64,000 nt of DNA from Mycolicibacter sp. MU0102 (GCF_963378105.1 NZ_OY726398.1:4278001-4342000); one strand, 5' to 3'. Numbered from the stretch's first letter, positions 16,302 through 26,253 are shown. The notes: generated by a model not told the origin, from the sequence alone. Translations and numbers: made by a program.

Positions 16302-16374
16302 AGCCACCTAGGAGAATCGAACTCCTGACCTATTCATTACGAGTGAATTGCTCTACCGACTGAGCTAAGGTGGC
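16302..16374 (-). tRNA. tRNA-Thr (CGU)
   Basis: 73-nt cloverleaf on the minus strand. Acceptor GCCACCT pairs with AGGTGGC. The anticodon loop CTCGTAA gives anticodon CGT (Thr, codon ACG), and the T-arm contains GGTTCGATTC-like sequence (GAGTTCGATTC). CCA is not encoded. Confidence 0.95.
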
Positions 16375-16403
16375 GCGCCCCGCCTAAACCGGGCCGGGTC
16401 AGT

Positions 16404-17630
16404 CTACAGGTCGTCCCGCAGGGCCTGCCCGACGGTGGCCACCATGGCGCCGACGGCGAAGCGGGGCTTGACGTTGGCCGCCAGGGCGTCACGGCATTCG
16501 AGCACCGCCTCGATGCAGCGCAACAGCCGATCCGGCGACGCGTGGGCAGCGATCGCCGCCACCGCATCGGTCATATCCGGGTGGTTCGGCCGGGCGACGC
16601 CGGCCGAACCCGTGGCCGCCAGCAGGGCGTCGCGGAAGTAGGTGGCCAGGTCGATCAGGGCCCGGTCCAGCGCGTCACGCGAGGCCCGGGTCTGGCGGGA
16701 TTTCTGCCGGCGCTCCAGGTCCTTGATCACCCCGGCGGTGCCGCGCAGTGTTCCGGCGGTGCCCTTGCCGGTCCCGCCTGCCCCCAGCGCGGTGCGCAGC
16801 TCCTCGGTCTCGACCTCGGCGCGCTCAGCGGTCAGATCCCGCGCCTCGGACTCTGCTGCGGCCACCAACTCGTCGACCGCGGTGAACGCCCGCGACGGGG
16901 TCGCCGCGTCGCGCGCCAGCGACAGGGCGCGCTGACGGCGCTGCCGGGCCTCGGAATCGGTGGCCAGCCTTCGAGCCCGGCCCACGTGGCCGCCGCTGAT
17001 CGCAGCCGCCCAGTCCGCCGTCTCGCGGTCGAGCCCGTCGGCGTCGATCAGCACCTGGGCGATAGCCGCCGGCGGCGGCGTCACGAGCGCCACGTGGCGG
17101 CAGCGGGACCGCAACGTGATGGCGATGTCCTCGGGGTCGACCGAAGGGGCGCACAAGAGAAACACCGTCGAGGGCGGCGGCTCCTCGACGACCTTCAGCA
17201 GGGCGTTGCCCGCGCCCTCGGTGAGCCGGTCGGCGTCCTCGACCACCACGATCTGCCAGCGGCCCGTGCCGGGACGCCGGGAGGCGGCCTGCACGATGGC
17301 CCGCATCTCGTCGACGCCGATGGACAGTCCCTCGGGCACTACCCGCCGTACGTCGGCGTGGGTGCCGGCCATCGTCGTGGTGCAGGCGCGGCACCGTCCG
17401 CAGCCCGGTCCGCCCTCGGACTCGTCGGCAGTGCACTGCAGCGCCGCGGCGAAACACACCGCCGCGATCGACCGGCCCGATCCGGGCGGGCCGGTGATCA
17501 ACCAGGCATGGGTCATACCCCCGGCGGTCGTGCCACTGTGTGCTGAATCACGTCGAGACGCCCGCGCGGCAGCCAGCAGGTCGGTTTCGACCGACTGCTG
17601 GCCCACCAAACGCGCAAAAACCCCGGACAT
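16404..17630 (-). CDS. holB: DNA polymerase III clamp-loader subunit delta'
   Basis: 408 residues from the second of two adjacent ATGs (MSGVFARLVGQQ). AAA+ fold: the P-loop reads GPPGSGRS with Arg instead of the Lys required for ATP hydrolysis, as expected for the non-catalytic delta' subunit. The zinc module has four Cys (CTADESEGGPGCGRCRAC). Sensor-type EEPPPSTVFLL follows. It helps load the sliding clamp at the replication fork. Gene order tRNA-Thr, holB, divergent adenylate cyclase matches the Rv3644c-Rv3645 region. Confidence 0.95.
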   Translation of the reverse strand: MSGVFARLVGQQSVETDLLAAARASRRDSAHSGTTAGGMTHAWLITGPPGSGRSIAAVCFAAALQCTADESEGGPGCGRCRACTTTMAGTHADVRRVVPEGLSIGVDEMRAIVQAASRRPGTGRWQIVVVEDADRLTEGAGNALLKVVEEPPPSTVFLLCAPSVDPEDIAITLRSRCRHVALVTPPPAAIAQVLIDADGLDRETADWAAAISGGHVGRARRLATDSEARQRRQRALSLARDAATPSRAFTAVDELVAAAESEARDLTAERAEVETEELRTALGAGGTGKGTAGTLRGTAGVIKDLERRQKSRQTRASRDALDRALIDLATYFRDALLAATGSAGVARPNHPDMTDAVAAIAAHASPDRLLRCIEAVLECRDALAANVKPRFAVGAMVATVGQALRDDL

Positions 17631-17701
17631 CATCGGTCACAGTAGTGGCTTGACCCGACGTTCCAACGCCATCAGCCTCGGTCATTCCCCCTCTCGCCCG
17701 A

Positions 17702-17707
17702 TACGGT
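17702..17707 (+). promoter_or_regulatory. -10 box for leaderless adenylate cyclase mRNA
   Basis: TACGGT followed by exactly 6 nt and GTG 17714. Confidence 0.55.
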
Positions 17708-17713
17708 GTGCTG

Positions 17714-19348
17714 GTGAGCACCACCACGACCCTGGTCGGGCGGATCAACCGATTCGTCCGCTGGGTCGTGCGCACACCCTGGCCGGTTTTCACGCTGAGC
17801 ATGCTGCAAGCCGACATCATCGGTTCGCTGTTCGTCTTCGGTTTCCTGCGCTTCGGCCTGCCCGAGGAAGACCGCATCAATCTGCAGGACCTGCCGCGCC
17901 TGAACCTGGCGCTGTTCGCGGTCGTGCTGCTGTGCCTATTCGGGCTCGGCTTTTCGATCAGCACCGCATTGCTGATGCCGGTGTTCCGCTGGCAGCGCCG
18001 GGAGGCGCTGCTCGCCGATCTGGAGACCAACGGCGACTCCGATCCCGCAGATACCGAGCTGGCCCGGTCCCGGGCGCTGCGGATGCCGTTCTACCGCTCC
18101 CTGATCAGCATCTGCTACTGGACGGTCGGCGGGGTGGTGTTCGTCATCATCAGCTGGCAGGTGGTGCACAACGTCGTGCCGGTCGTGGTCACCGCCACCG
18201 CCCTGGGCGCCGCCGCCACCGCGATCATCGGTTACCTGCAGTCCGAGCGGGTGCTGCGGCCGGTCGCCGTCGCGGCCCTGCGGGACGGGACCCCGGAGAA
18301 GCTGCGGGCGCCGGGAGTGATCCTGCGCCAGCTGCTGACCTGGCTGCTGTCGACCGGCGTGCCGGTGCTCGCGATCGTGCTGTCGGTGTTGGCCGGCAAG
18401 GCATCGTTGCTCAACGCCTCGCCGGACAAGCTGTTCACCCCGATCCTGCTGATGGCGCTGGCCGCACTGGTGATCGGGCTGGCCGGCACCGTGCTGGTGT
18501 CGATGTCGATCGCCGACCCGCTGCGCCAGTTGCGCTGGGCGCTTGGCGAGGTACAGCGCGGCAACTACAACGCGCACATGCAGATCTACGACGCCAGTGA
18601 GCTCGGGCTGCTGCAGGCCGGGTTCAACGACATGGTGCGTGACCTGGCCGAGCGGCAGCGACTGCGCGACCTGTTCGGCCGCTACGTCGGTGAGGACGTG
18701 GCCCGACGTGCCCTAGAGCGTGGCACCGAGCTGGGCGGCCAGGAGCGCGACGTGGCGGTGCTCTTCATCGACTTGGTGGGTTCCACCCAGCTGGCCGCGA
18801 CTCGGCCGCCCAGCGAGGTCGTCAACCTGCTCAACGAGTTCTTCCGGGTCGTGGTCGAGGCCGTTGGACGCCACGGCGGTTTCGTCAACAAGTTCCAGGG
18901 TGACGCGGCGCTGGCCATCTTCGGTGCGCCCATCGAGCACCCGGATGCTTCGAGCGCGGCCTTGGCGGCGGCCCGCGAACTGCACGACGGCCTGCTGCCG
19001 GTGCTCGGTTCCGAAGAGTTCGGCATCGGGGTGTCGGCCGGGCGGGCCATCGCCGGCCACATCGGCGCCCGGGCCCGTTTCGAGTACACCGTGATCGGCG
19101 ACCCGGTCAACGAGGCCGCCCGGCTCACCGAGCTGGCCAAGTTGGAGGACGGCCACGTACTGGCTTCGGCGGTGGCGGTCAGCGGCGCGGTCGACGCCGA
19201 GGCGCTGTGCTGGGAGGTCGGCGAGATCGTCGAGCTGCGCGGGCGCGCCGTTCCCACTCAGCTGGCGCGGCCACTGAACCTCGCAGCGCTGGAACCGATC
19301 CCGGCCGAGATCGTCGAGGACGCCGAGCCCGCGGCCGCAGCCGACTGA
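17714..19348 (+). CDS. Membrane class III adenylate cyclase with HAMP domain (Rv3645-like)
   Basis: 544 residues. Six hydrophobic segments in residues 25-265 are followed by HAMP (about 265-320, DPLRQLRWALGEVQRGNYNAHM). The catalytic cyclase domain is about 345-510, with metal-binding Asp353 in FIDLVGSTQ, the KFQGDAALAIFGAP region and the VIGDPVNEAARLTELAK helix. It makes cAMP from ATP at the membrane. The start is set at the GTG 6 nt after a -10 box, two codons inside the longest ORF. Divergent from holB and convergent with topA, as in M. tuberculosis. The cAMP receptor Crp is encoded at 42.6 kb. Confidence 0.93.
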   Translation: MSTTTTLVGRINRFVRWVVRTPWPVFTLSMLQADIIGSLFVFGFLRFGLPEEDRINLQDLPRLNLALFAVVLLCLFGLGFSISTALLMPVFRWQRREALLADLETNGDSDPADTELARSRALRMPFYRSLISICYWTVGGVVFVIISWQVVHNVVPVVVTATALGAAATAIIGYLQSERVLRPVAVAALRDGTPEKLRAPGVILRQLLTWLLSTGVPVLAIVLSVLAGKASLLNASPDKLFTPILLMALAALVIGLAGTVLVSMSIADPLRQLRWALGEVQRGNYNAHMQIYDASELGLLQAGFNDMVRDLAERQRLRDLFGRYVGEDVARRALERGTELGGQERDVAVLFIDLVGSTQLAATRPPSEVVNLLNEFFRVVVEAVGRHGGFVNKFQGDAALAIFGAPIEHPDASSAALAAARELHDGLLPVLGSEEFGIGVSAGRAIAGHIGARARFEYTVIGDPVNEAARLTELAKLEDGHVLASAVAVSGAVDAEALCWEVGEIVELRGRAVPTQLARPLNLAALEPIPAEIVEDAEPAAAAD

Positions 19349-19349
19349 C

Positions 19350-22169
19350 TCAGCTCTTGGTGGCCTTCTTCGCGGCTGCCTTCTTCGCCGGCGCCTTTTT
19401 CGCGGGCGCCTTGCGGGCCGCCGTCTTCTTGGCGGCCTTCTTGACCGGCCCCCGCGCGCGCCGGTCGGCGAGCAGTTCAGAGGCACGCTCATCGGTGATC
19501 GTGGCCACCTCATCGCCCTTGCGCAGGCTGGCGTTCGTCTCGCCGTCGGTCACGTACGGACCGAATCGGCCGTCCTTGATCACCATCGGCTTGCCGCTGG
19601 TCGGGTCGGTACCCAACTCCCGCAGCGCCGCAGTCGCAGCCGCTTGGCGGCCACGGCGTTTCGGCTCGGCGTAGATCTTGAGCGCCTCTTCGAGGGAGAT
19701 CTCGAAGATCTGCTCCTCGGTGGCCAGCGACCGAGAATCGGTGCCGCGCTTCAGATATGGCCCGTAACGGCCGTTCTGCGCGGTGATCTCATCGCCGGAC
19801 TCCGGGTCGACGCCGACCACCCGCGGCAGCGACAGCAGCTTCAGCGCGTCGTCGAGCGTCACGGTTTCCAGGCTCATGCTGCGCAGCAGTGAACCGGTGC
19901 GCGGCTTGGGACCGGTCGGCTTCTTGCCCTTCTTGGCCGTCGCCCCGGACTCGTCGTCCGGTGGTGGCGGCAGAACTTCGGTGACGTACGGGCCGTAACG
20001 CCCGTCCTTGGCGACGACCTCATGCCCGGTGGCCGGGTCCACACCGAGCGACCGGCCCTCCTGCGGGGTGGCGAAGCGTTCCTCGGCCAGTGCCAGGGTC
20101 AGCTCGTCCGGCGGCAGCGAGTCGTCCAGGTTGGCCCGCTGCGGGGTCGGCTCGCCGTCGTCCCCGGTGATCATCCGCTCCAGGTACGGGCCGTTCTTGC
20201 CCACCCGGACATAGACCGGCCTGCCCTCGGCGTCATCGAACAGCTTGATCGAGTTGATCTCGCGGGCGTCGATGCCCTCCAAGTTGACCCCGACCAGCTT
20301 CTTCAAGCCACCGGCGCGAGAGATGGAGCCTTCCACCCCGTAATCGCCGCCGAAGTAGAAGTTGTGCAGCCAGTCGGTGCGACGCTGGCGCCCGGCGGCG
20401 ATCCCGTCGAGCTCGTCCTCCATGGCGGCGGTGAAGTCGTAGTCGACCAGCCGGCCGAAGTGCTGCTCAAGCAGCCCGATCACGGCGAACGCCACCCAGG
20501 TCGGCACCAGGGCACTGCCCTTTTTGTAGACGTAGCCGCGGTCCTGGATGGTCTTGATGATCGAGGAGTACGTCGACGGTCGGCCGATGCCCAGCTCTTC
20601 GAGCGCCTTGACCAGCGAGGCCTCGGTGTAGCGCGCGGGCGGGTTGGTGGCGTGCCCGTCGGGGGTCAGCTCGGTGGCGTCCACCCGCTGACCCTGAGTG
20701 AGCAGCGGCAGCCGCCGCTCGGCGTCGTCGGCTTCACCACCGGCCAACTCGTCGACGGTCTCCACGTAGGCCTTGAGGAAGCCAGCGAACGTGATGGTGC
20801 GACCGCTGGCGGCGAACGTCACCTGCTGACTGCCGGATTGCCCGCCGATCCGCAGGCTCAGCGTGGTGCCGCGGGCGTCGGCCATCTGCGAGGCGACGGT
20901 GCGCTGCCAGATCAGCTCGTAGAGCCGGAACTCGTCACTGCCCAGCTCGTTGCGCACCGCGTCGGGGGTGGCGAACGTCTCGCCGGCCGGCCGGATCGCC
21001 TCGTGGGCTTCCTGGGCGTTCTTTACCTTGCGGGTGTACTGCCGCGGCGACGGCGAGACGTACTCCTCGCCGTAGAGCTGGCGGGCCTGGGTACGCGCGG
21101 CATCGATTGCCGACTGCGACAGCGTCGTCGAGTCGGTACGCATGTAGGTGATGTAGCCGTTCTCGTAGAGCCGCTGGGCGATGCTCATCGTCCGCTCGGC
21201 GGAGAACCGCAGCTTGCGGCCGGCTTCCTGCTGCAATGTCGAGGTCATGAAGGGCGCGTAGGGCCGCCGGGTGTAGGGCTTCTCCTCCACCGAGGTGACC
21301 GACAGCGATGCGCCCTGCAGGCCGGCCGCCAGGGCGGTGGCCGCGGCTTCGTCGAGGACCCGCACCTCGTCGGGCTTCTTCAGTGCGCCCAGCGAGTCGA
21401 AGTCGCGACCACTGGCGACCCGCAGTTCGTCGACGGCGACCAGTCGGGCGCTGAAGTTGGGCGGGGAGGCCGTCGGGTCGGAGACGCTGGCGTCCAGTTG
21501 GGCGACCACGTCCCAGTACGAGGCACTACGGAACGCCATCCGCTCGCGTTCGCGCTGCACGATGATGCGGGTGGCCACCGACTGGACGCGGCCCGCCGAC
21601 AGCTTCGGCGCAACCTTCTTCCACAGCACGGGGCTGACCTCGTAGCCGTACAGCCGGTCCAGGACGCGCCTGGTCTCCTGCGCGTCTACCAGGTCAATGT
21701 CCAGGTCGCGGGGGTTCTCGGCGGCGTTGCGGATCGCCGGCTCGGTGATCTCGTGGAACACCATCCGTTTGACCGGGATGCGCGGTTTCAGGGTCTCCAG
21801 CAGGTGCCAGGCGATCGCCTCGCCCTCCCGGTCACCATCGGTGGCCAGATAGAGCTCATCGACGTCCTTGAGCAGGTCCTTGAGCTCGGCAACGGTGCTC
21901 TTCTTGTCGGGGCTGACGATGTAGAGCGGTTCGAAGTCGGCGTCCACGTTGACACCCAGACGCGCCCACGCTTCGGTTTTGTACTTCGCCGGTACGTCAG
22001 CGGCGTTGCGGGGCAGGTCCCGGATGTGCCCTCGGGAGGACTCGACGACGTAATTGCTGCCCAGGTAGCCCGCAATTTTCCGTGCCTTAGTTGGCGACTC
22101 GACAATGACGAGCCGCCGCACGGGTGTTTTATCGCCATTGCGGGCGCTCACCGTCTTCGAGTCAGCCAC
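19350..22169 (-). CDS. topA: DNA topoisomerase I
   Basis: 939 residues from GTG 22169, giving VADSKTV in the position of the M. tuberculosis start; the ORF itself is open 24 codons further. The TOPRIM domain begins RRLVIVESPTKARKIAGYLG, with acidic metal site DGDREGEAIAW. The catalytic Tyr lies in GYITYMRTDSTTLS. The C-terminus has repeated topo-C domains with conserved GRYGPY/GRFGPYV units and a Lys/Ala-rich tail, with no four-Cys zinc fingers, as in other actinobacteria. Relaxes negative supercoils and is essential in mycobacteria. Its final bases abut the convergent cyclase gene. Confidence 0.97.
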   Translation of the reverse strand: MADSKTVSARNGDKTPVRRLVIVESPTKARKIAGYLGSNYVVESSRGHIRDLPRNAADVPAKYKTEAWARLGVNVDADFEPLYIVSPDKKSTVAELKDLLKDVDELYLATDGDREGEAIAWHLLETLKPRIPVKRMVFHEITEPAIRNAAENPRDLDIDLVDAQETRRVLDRLYGYEVSPVLWKKVAPKLSAGRVQSVATRIIVQRERERMAFRSASYWDVVAQLDASVSDPTASPPNFSARLVAVDELRVASGRDFDSLGALKKPDEVRVLDEAAATALAAGLQGASLSVTSVEEKPYTRRPYAPFMTSTLQQEAGRKLRFSAERTMSIAQRLYENGYITYMRTDSTTLSQSAIDAARTQARQLYGEEYVSPSPRQYTRKVKNAQEAHEAIRPAGETFATPDAVRNELGSDEFRLYELIWQRTVASQMADARGTTLSLRIGGQSGSQQVTFAASGRTITFAGFLKAYVETVDELAGGEADDAERRLPLLTQGQRVDATELTPDGHATNPPARYTEASLVKALEELGIGRPSTYSSIIKTIQDRGYVYKKGSALVPTWVAFAVIGLLEQHFGRLVDYDFTAAMEDELDGIAAGRQRRTDWLHNFYFGGDYGVEGSISRAGGLKKLVGVNLEGIDAREINSIKLFDDAEGRPVYVRVGKNGPYLERMITGDDGEPTPQRANLDDSLPPDELTLALAEERFATPQEGRSLGVDPATGHEVVAKDGRYGPYVTEVLPPPPDDESGATAKKGKKPTGPKPRTGSLLRSMSLETVTLDDALKLLSLPRVVGVDPESGDEITAQNGRYGPYLKRGTDSRSLATEEQIFEISLEEALKIYAEPKRRGRQAAATAALRELGTDPTSGKPMVIKDGRFGPYVTDGETNASLRKGDEVATITDERASELLADRRARGPVKKAAKKTAARKAPAKKAPAKKAAAKKATKS

Positions 22170-22285
22170 CTTGCGCTTACCACTCCACTTCTGTCCGCAC
22201 CGCCGCGTCACGGCCGCGGTGGACAACTGACAATCTCGCACTCACGCCCGTGCCGATGCAAACCGGCGTTCAGCAGTGCATTCTC

Positions 22286-22897
22286 TCAAAGACCGTCCGC
22301 ATGGCCCGGGATCGTGGCCCCGACACGCGGCCATTGACTCAACGCCTCGGGATCCGCGGGTGATTCCCCGACGTTTTCGACCAGCCGCGACAACCGGCGG
22401 CGGCCCGTGATCCGCAGCGCCGGATGGCCCCCACGAGTCCCGATCAGCGTGGGCGCGATCCCCGCCCGCATCATGGCCGAGGCCAGCGGCTCGTAAGTGT
22501 CCGGCGCGTGCGGATCGAGGCCGAGCAGGTATCGGTCGTCCTCGGCCGTCCCGGCCGCCAGCGTCCACGCCCGCAGTTCCCGCGGACCCGGCAGCCATTG
22601 CGGCGGCACCGTCTTGACGGCCCCGCGGGTCCAGGCCTGGGCCAGTACGCGCAGGCGCGCGTCGACCGCAGTCCGCACCAGCGGGGTGTCTTCCTCGGTG
22701 CGAGTGACCTCGGACAGCAGACCGGCTTCACCGATCAACTCGGCCAGCGCCACAGCCCGCCAGGGGGCGTCGACCACGACCGACAGCCGCGCGCCATCGC
22801 CCACTACGACGATCTGTCCCGGGCCAGCCAGTACCCCGGTGAGGTCGGCAACGCTGGGCGGCACCGACTCTGCCGAAAAGAAGGAAAGCTGGCTCAC
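22286..22897 (-). CDS. Conserved mycobacterial protein (Rv3647c-like)
   Basis: 203 residues from GTG 22897, chosen because TACTGT (-10) ends 7 nt upstream; the ORF is open 8 codons further. Begins VSQLSFFSAESVPP. The rest is an alpha/beta protein with motifs WLPGPRELRAWTLAAG and LLGLDPHAPDTYEPLASAMMRAG. No catalytic signature is recognisable. It sits between topA and cspA, the same position as Rv3647c. Function unknown. Confidence 0.8.
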   Translation of the reverse strand: MSQLSFFSAESVPPSVADLTGVLAGPGQIVVVGDGARLSVVVDAPWRAVALAELIGEAGLLSEVTRTEEDTPLVRTAVDARLRVLAQAWTRGAVKTVPPQWLPGPRELRAWTLAAGTAEDDRYLLGLDPHAPDTYEPLASAMMRAGIAPTLIGTRGGHPALRITGRRRLSRLVENVGESPADPEALSQWPRVGATIPGHADGL

Positions 22898-22904
22898 GTC
22901 ACCG

Positions 22905-22910
22905 ACAGTA
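22905..22910 (-). promoter_or_regulatory. -10 box for leaderless Rv3647c-like mRNA
   Basis: TACTGT on the minus strand, then 7 nt, then GTG 22897. Confidence 0.45.
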
Positions 22911-22963
22911 AGCCGGTCCACCGTCCGGCGGCATCCGGGGCGGTCTTACCCGCCCGAAACGAA

Positions 22964-23005
22964 ACCCCCCGGCTTAGCTCCGTTGGCGGGAGCTGCCCGG
23001 GGGGT
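22964..23005 (-). terminator. GC-rich hairpin downstream of cspA
   Basis: ACCCCCCGG pairs with CCGGGGGGT, with an inner AGCTCC/GGGAGCT stem. No U-tract follows. Lies between cspA and the next gene on the same strand. Confidence 0.6.
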
Positions 23006-23023
23006 GACGTCAAATTCCGTGGC

Positions 23024-23227
23024 TCAGACGGCGCGGACGCCCGTGGCCTGGGGGCCCTTGGGGCTCTGCCCGACCTCGAACTCCACCCGCTGGTTTTCCT
23101 CAAGGGTGCGAAAGCCGCTTCCCTGGATCTCCGTGTAGTGGACAAACACGTCCGCCGAGCCGTCCTCTGGTGCGATGAAGCCGAAGCCCTTTTCCGCGTT
23201 GAACCACTTCACAGTTCCCTGTGGCAT
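23024..23227 (-). CDS. cspA: Cold-shock protein A
   Basis: 67 residues, a single cold-shock domain with RNP1 KGFGFI and RNP2 VFVHY. Start MPQGTVKWFNAEKGFGF is preceded by AGGAAAG. Binds single-stranded nucleic acid and melts RNA structure. It has a long upstream untranslated region with a hairpin (23311-23335), as often seen for cold-shock mRNAs. Same position as Rv3648c. Confidence 0.97.
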   Translation of the reverse strand: MPQGTVKWFNAEKGFGFIAPEDGSADVFVHYTEIQGSGFRTLEENQRVEFEVGQSPKGPQATGVRAV

Positions 23228-23593
23228 TTGTCGATCTTTCCTTACTCTTCTTGCCCGGTGCGCTACGCACCGTTGTTCGGGGCACCGATTTTCGCTGCCC
23301 CGGGCCTGTTCCGACCGCCGTACCCTGGCGGTCGGCCGGTGCTGTACCGACACTCCCCCGCGGGCACTGCGGCCGCAACCACAGATCCTGCGAAGGCTTA
23401 ACACGAACACAGAAGCTACGACCGCCATCAGTCAACCATGTTCGTCGCGCCGAGGACAGACTGCGGTGCCGAAATCTCTACCAAAGGGTGAACAATACGG
23501 CGGCGGCATTCGAGGCCGGCGGTTCAGCGAGACTCGACGTAGGAGAGGCGAAGCTGGGACCGCCGCATAAACCAGGCAATTGAGGATGGACCA
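23228..23593. other. 366-bp divergent intergenic region (cspA / helicase)
   Basis: Holds the cspA 5' leader on the minus strand and the helicase promoter on the plus strand. A perfect 9-bp hairpin CCGACCGCC/GGCGGTCGG with 7-nt loop lies at 23311-23335, inside the likely cspA leader. No convincing ORF or clear promoter pair was found. Confidence 0.5.
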
Positions 23594-25957
23594 ATGACGG
23601 CGAATTTCGGTGGTGAATTGCTGGCCGCCGCGCTCGCCGGGGTCGAGACCGGTGAAGACCCGCTGCGTCACGTCGCCGACCTGCCGCCATCGGCGGGCCG
23701 CACCAGCGCCTGGCCGGACTGGGCCGAGCCCGACGTGATCAGTGCCTTCACCGAACGCGGGATCGAGGTGCCGTGGTCGCATCAGCTGGCCGCCGCCGAA
23801 TTGGCGCACGCCGGGCAGCACGTAGTGATCAGCACCGGCACGGCGTCGGGGAAATCGCTGGCCTATCAACTTCCGGTGCTGCAGGCACTGGCGACCGATC
23901 CCCGCGCCCGGGTGCTCTATCTGTCGCCGACGAAGGCGCTGGGGCACGATCAGCTGCGCGCGGCGCACACGCTGAGCATGGCGGTGCCACGCCTGGGTGG
24001 CGCGGCCGGAGCCGTGGCGCCCACCGCCTACGACGGCGACAGCGCCGCCGAGATCCGCCGGTTCGCCCGGGAACGGTCCCGCTGGGTGTTCTCCAATCCG
24101 GACATGATCCATCTGTCGCTGCTGCGAAACCACGCCCGCTGGGCGGCCTACCTGCGCGGGCTGCGCTTCGTGATCGTCGACGAATGCCACTATTACCGGG
24201 GAATCTTCGGCTCGCACGTGGCGATGGTGCTGCGACGGCTGCTGCGGTTGTGCGAGCGCTATGCGGCGCCGGGGGCCGCTGCCGGGCCCACCGTGATCTT
24301 CGCCAGCGCCACCACCGCGTTACCGGGCGCCAGCGCATCGGCCCTGATCGGCGAGCCCGTCGCCGAGGTCACCGAGGACGGCTCGCCGCACGGGGCCCGG
24401 ACCGTGGCCCTGTGGGAGCCGGCGCTGCGCACCGATATGACGGGTGAGAACGGCGCACCGGTGCGCCGCGCCGCCGGCACCGAGGCGGCCCGGGTGATGG
24501 CCGACCTGATCGCCGAGGGGGCACGCACCCTGACCTTCGTGCGCTCACGTCGGGGCGCGGAACTCACCGCGCTGGCGGCCCGCACCCGGCTGGAATCGGT
24601 CGCCCCAACGCTGGTCGACAAGGTCGCCTCCTACCGGGCCGGCTACCTGGCCGAGGATCGCCGCGCCTTGGAGCGCGCGCTGGCCGACGGCGAGCTCTAC
24701 GGCCTGGCCACTACCAACGCCCTGGAGCTGGGGGTGGACATCGCCGGGTTGGATGCGGTGGTGATGGCCGGCTTCCCCGGCACAGTGACCTCGTTCTGGC
24801 AACAGGCCGGCCGGTCGGGTCGGCGGGGCCAGACGGCGCTGATTGTGCTGGTCGCTCGCGACGACCCGCTGGACACCTACCTGGTGCATCACCCCGAGGC
24901 GCTGCTGGACAAGCCGATCGAGCAGGTGGTGATCGACCCGGCCAACCCCTATGTGCTGGGGCCGCAGCTGCTGTGTGCAGCCGCCGAACTGCCGTTGACC
25001 GTCGCCGAAGTGGCGCGCCTCGGTGCCGAGCAGGTGGCCGACGACCTGGTCGACGAAGGATTGCTGCGACGGCGCTCTGACCGGTACTTCCCGGTACCCG
25101 GGCTCGACCCGCACGCGACGGTGGAGATCCGCGGCTCGGCCGGCGGGCAGGTGGTGATCGTGGAAGCCGACACCGGCCGCCTGCTGGGCAGCGTCGATGC
25201 CGGGCGAGCGCCGGCCACGGTGCACACCGGCGCGGTGTATTTGCATCAGGGCGAGAGTTATGTGGTCGATTCGCTGGATATCGAGCGTCAGATCGCGTTC
25301 GTGCATGCCGAGGATCCCGGCTACGCCACGTTCGCGCGCGAGATCACCGACATCGACGTGACGGGGGAAGGCGAACGCGCCTGGTTCGGCCCGGTCAGTC
25401 TCGGGCTGATGCCAGTGACGGTGACCCACCAGATCGTCGGCTATCTGCGACGGCTGCCGACCGGGGAGGTGCTGGATTTCATCGACCTGGACGTGCCGCC
25501 GGCGACGTTGCCGACCATGGCGGTGGTTTACACCATCGACGCCGACGAGCTGGCCGCCTGCGGGGTCGCCGAACCTGCGATCCCGGGTGCGCTACATGCC
25601 GCCGAGCATGCGGCGATCGGGCTGCTGCCACTGGTGGCCAGCTGCGATCGCGGCGACATCGGCGGCCTGTCCACCGCGGTGGGGCCGGAGGCGCTGGGAG
25701 GCCTGCCCAGTGTCTTCGTCTACGACGGTCACCCCGGGGGCGCCGGCTTCGCCGAGCGGGGATTCCGTGCTGCGGCCACTTGGCTTACCGCCACCGCGGA
25801 GGCGATCGAATCCTGCGAGTGCCCGCACGGATGTCCGTCGTGCGTGCAGTCGCCCAAATGCGGCAACGGCAATGACCCGTTGGATAAGCAAGGCGCGGTG
25901 CGAGTGCTGCGATTGGTGCTCGGCAAACTCGACGGCTCGCATACGGGCTCTGAATGA
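23594..25957 (+). CDS. DEAD/DEAH-box superfamily 2 helicase, MrfA-like with DUF1998 zinc site
   Basis: 787 residues. Walker A STGTASGKS (about residue 80), motif II VDECHYYRG (DECH), motif III ASATTALPG, motif VI QQAGRSGRRGQ. The C-terminus carries a four-Cys DUF1998 site (CECPHGCPSCVQSPKCGNGND). This architecture is that of the MrfA/Rv3649 helicases, 3'-5' DNA translocases linked to repair of DNA damage such as mitomycin C lesions. GAGG sits 8 nt before the ATG. A perfect terminator hairpin follows. In M. tuberculosis Rv3650 (PE33) comes next; it is absent here. Confidence 0.92.
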   Translation: MTANFGGELLAAALAGVETGEDPLRHVADLPPSAGRTSAWPDWAEPDVISAFTERGIEVPWSHQLAAAELAHAGQHVVISTGTASGKSLAYQLPVLQALATDPRARVLYLSPTKALGHDQLRAAHTLSMAVPRLGGAAGAVAPTAYDGDSAAEIRRFARERSRWVFSNPDMIHLSLLRNHARWAAYLRGLRFVIVDECHYYRGIFGSHVAMVLRRLLRLCERYAAPGAAAGPTVIFASATTALPGASASALIGEPVAEVTEDGSPHGARTVALWEPALRTDMTGENGAPVRRAAGTEAARVMADLIAEGARTLTFVRSRRGAELTALAARTRLESVAPTLVDKVASYRAGYLAEDRRALERALADGELYGLATTNALELGVDIAGLDAVVMAGFPGTVTSFWQQAGRSGRRGQTALIVLVARDDPLDTYLVHHPEALLDKPIEQVVIDPANPYVLGPQLLCAAAELPLTVAEVARLGAEQVADDLVDEGLLRRRSDRYFPVPGLDPHATVEIRGSAGGQVVIVEADTGRLLGSVDAGRAPATVHTGAVYLHQGESYVVDSLDIERQIAFVHAEDPGYATFAREITDIDVTGEGERAWFGPVSLGLMPVTVTHQIVGYLRRLPTGEVLDFIDLDVPPATLPTMAVVYTIDADELAACGVAEPAIPGALHAAEHAAIGLLPLVASCDRGDIGGLSTAVGPEALGGLPSVFVYDGHPGGAGFAERGFRAAATWLTATAEAIESCECPHGCPSCVQSPKCGNGNDPLDKQGAVRVLRLVLGKLDGSHTGSE

Positions 25958-25961
25958 CTGC

Positions 25962-25995
25962 GGGAGTCGGCCGACCCCCCGAACGGCCGACTCCC
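25962..25995 (+). terminator. 12-bp perfect hairpin after the helicase gene
   Basis: GGGAGTCGGCCG (25962-25973) pairs with CGGCCGACTCCC (25984-25995), 10-nt loop, starting 4 nt after the stop codon. No U-tract. Confidence 0.75.
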
Positions 25996-26253
25996 CCGAG
26001 CCCTTACCCCGTCAACTGCGTCGCAGTGACAGGCGTCACCACGCAAAACAGCACGCGGGACAGTAAGACGAACGGTCGAGAGATGCGATCCGTTCCCAAC
26101 CCGGTACATGACCGGATGCGGCCGTAAGTTACCGGCTGCACCGGATCCTCCGCAACTTGGCAGCGCGTCGGGCTGTGCGAAACGGACGCGAATTCCGGGA
26201 AATTATTCACTGTTGACGCTGGTAGAAGGGCGGTAGCCGTAATATCCCGACTT

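Noticed and set aside
20022..22337. 771-residue ORF antisense to topA
   Set aside because: Long open antisense frames are common in high-GC DNA; topA is complete on the other strand and this frame shows no recognisable domain.
23228..23593. Plus- and minus-strand ORFs in the cspA upstream region
   Set aside because: No ribosome-binding sites or recognisable domains; more likely the cspA leader and helicase promoter.
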